Origin: Gammaproteobacteria bacterium
Lineage (GTDB): Bacteria; Pseudomonadota; Gammaproteobacteria; Chromatiales; Chromatiaceae
Direction of reading: 5' to 3'
DNA length: 7,786 nt
Assembly (NCBI GenBank): GCA_019136395.1
Contig: JAGVUH010000670.1
Span: 1 to 7,786 of the forward strand
Shown one piece after another: positions 7,040 to 7,786 of this stretch. The notes under the pieces are model-generated. The model made no database searches and had not been told where the DNA came from. It saw nothing but the letters and a program-made list of their open reading frames with translations. The position numbers and the translations under genes were made by a program. Within the stretch, counting starts at the first letter, position 1. Each line of letters opens with the position of its first letter.

Positions 7040-7330
7040 TCAGACCACCAGCCGCCAATCGTCCTCGTGCAGCGACACGGCGTAGCGCCCGTTGGCGCCG
7101 CCGGTCTGCAACAGGAGGAACTCCCGGTCCTGCAACAGGACCCGGCCCTGAAGGCAATCCAGGTGCGCGCAGGGATAGGGGTGCAGGATGTTGCGTGGCG
7201 GAAACCTTGGACAATTACCGAAGTTGCCCTGTTTGACCAGGTTTTCAGCCTCCCGCTGGAGGTCATGCATAACACTGCCTAACTCCTCCAGAATCAGTTC
7301 GAAGCCCGTCTGTACGCCATCAGTGCTCAT
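7040..7330 (-). CDS. Hypothetical protein with N-terminal helix and Cys-containing middle
   Basis: 96 residues from ATG 7330, with a GGGGGA ribosome-binding site about 5 nt upstream, which decides this start over the longer open frame. Residues 8-35 are predicted helical and amphipathic (FELILEELGSVMHDLQREAE). A loop with three Cys and several Pro/His follows (C40, C54, C59; PRFPPRNILHPYPCAHLDC). Then comes a beta-rich tail, QGRVLLQDREFLLLQ and NGRYAVSLHEDDWRLVV. The Cys spacing does not match a zinc finger I know. The family is not recognised. It lies 22 nt after the preceding gene and 4 nt before the next, clearly within one operon. Confidence 0.68.
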   Translation of the reverse strand: MSTDGVQTGFELILEELGSVMHDLQREAENLVKQGNFGNCPRFPPRNILHPYPCAHLDCLQGRVLLQDREFLLLQTGGANGRYAVSLHEDDWRLVV

Positions 7331-7352
7331 TTTTCGTCCCCCAATCAGTAAG

Positions 7353-7643
7353 TCACCAGGCCACACCCATCGCCGGTTCCGTCGCTGGCACACAACCGGC
7401 TGCCACCTCACCGGGACGCTGATGCCGGTGGAGACCGCGCAAGAGCCTGTGTTCGGTCTTACGCCCAGGTCGATACACCGTCACGACCGTCCGTTCCTTC
7501 GCCATCACCACCCGACACCCCCGGAGCCGCTCCAGGATGGCAATCTCGCGCTTGCGCCTCATCACCTCCCGCTCAACATCGCGGTCGAGCAGCAACACAC
7601 TCTCACCATCGATCGTGGTACCGGCGCCAATGATCACCGCCAC
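7353..7643 (-). CDS. Small basic DUF4258-like protein, possibly 5'-truncated
   Basis: 96 residues from GTG 7643. Just upstream in the same frame lies TIRQRGIREDD, and the core continues VAVIIGAGTTIDGESVLLL, then a charged helix DVEREVMRRKREIAILERL, then RGCRVVMAKERTVVTVYRPG. The series R-Q-R-G-I-x-E-D-D-V, G, and a final V-V-T-V-Y-R resembles small DUF4258-type proteins, some of which are proposed to be RNase-like toxins; this is recalled, not searched, and the His that usually precedes the R-x-x-x-R-G-I motif is absent. The frame is closed by TGA at 7679-7677, but five codons further up is ATG 7694 in the same frame. The natural start may therefore be ATG 7694, with the TGA a later nonsense change. 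First gene of the minus-strand cassette; no clear promoter was seen upstream. Confidence 0.62.
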   Translation of the reverse strand: MAVIIGAGTTIDGESVLLLDRDVEREVMRRKREIAILERLRGCRVVMAKERTVVTVYRPGRKTEHRLLRGLHRHQRPGEVAAGCVPATEPAMGVAW

Positions 7644-7786
7644 GTCATCCTCACGTATGCCCCGCTGTCTAATTGTTCAGTCCCGTGTGATCATGTACCC
7701 AAAAGGAGCTATCCTCTCTTCCGTGCTCGCGGGGTTCTAGAGGTGCTCGTCGCGGGGCGGGACGCAGGGAGTCCGGAGAGCGACCG

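Noticed and set aside
7677..7679. Selenocysteine readthrough of the TGA in the first cassette gene
   Set aside because: No stem-loop of SECIS type is apparent directly downstream, and the neighbouring residues do not match a selenoprotein active site. A nonsense change or a downstream start is simpler.
7723..7757. Imperfect direct repeat (gtgctcg-cgggg) near the right edge
   Set aside because: Only two short copies with a 3-base difference; too little to support a repeat array or regulatory function.

Overview
The window is GC-rich, gene-dense bacterial DNA from a proteobacterium. The high GC, the style of the VIT/von Willebrand protein with its MerR-type partner, and a CopA/SilP-type metal pump with a TauE/SafE-like partner suggest Gamma- or Betaproteobacteria, possibly a purple-sulfur-bacterium-like Gammaproteobacterium. 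The taxonomic guess is inference; no rRNA, tRNA or other phylogenetic marker is present. No tRNA, CRISPR array or complete mobile element was seen.

Left part (1-2944, plus strand): a large VIT + VWA domain protein enters from the left edge already inside its VIT domain. It overlaps by ATGA a MerR-family regulator gene that carries one in-frame amber codon (2390-2392). The frame reopens at once and continues with MerR-like sequence to 2650, so the regulator is probably broken by a single C-to-T change (CAG to TAG). It is followed by a decayed 3' end of what looks like a thiamine-phosphate synthase (thiE-type) gene.

Middle part (about 2999-5370, minus strand): a complete Cu+/Ag+ P1B-type ATPase with a His-rich N-terminus and a CPMHPE/CPKCGM heavy-metal-binding module but no classical HMA domain. 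Its stop codon overlaps (TGATG) the start of a TauE/SafE-like permease gene that is cut off after about 32 codons, where unrelated DNA begins. Codon use looks less GC-rich than in the left part. Together with remnants on both sides, this suggests an acquired metal-resistance segment truncated by a later rearrangement. Upstream of the ATPase, 5371-5858 is a gene-free stretch with a weak transposase-like trace.

Right part (5859-7694): a small four-helix membrane protein (DUF6632-like) on the plus strand converges on a compact run of four small minus-strand genes (7643 to 6342) with gaps of 4-22 nt. A strong hairpin at 6282-6316 sits between the convergent units. The four small proteins are not recognised with confidence. 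One has a carboxypeptidase-regulatory-like beta-sandwich pattern, and the first resembles small 'RGI..DV' DUF4258-like proteins and may have lost its first 17 codons to an in-frame TGA. This cassette is the best candidate for something undescribed.
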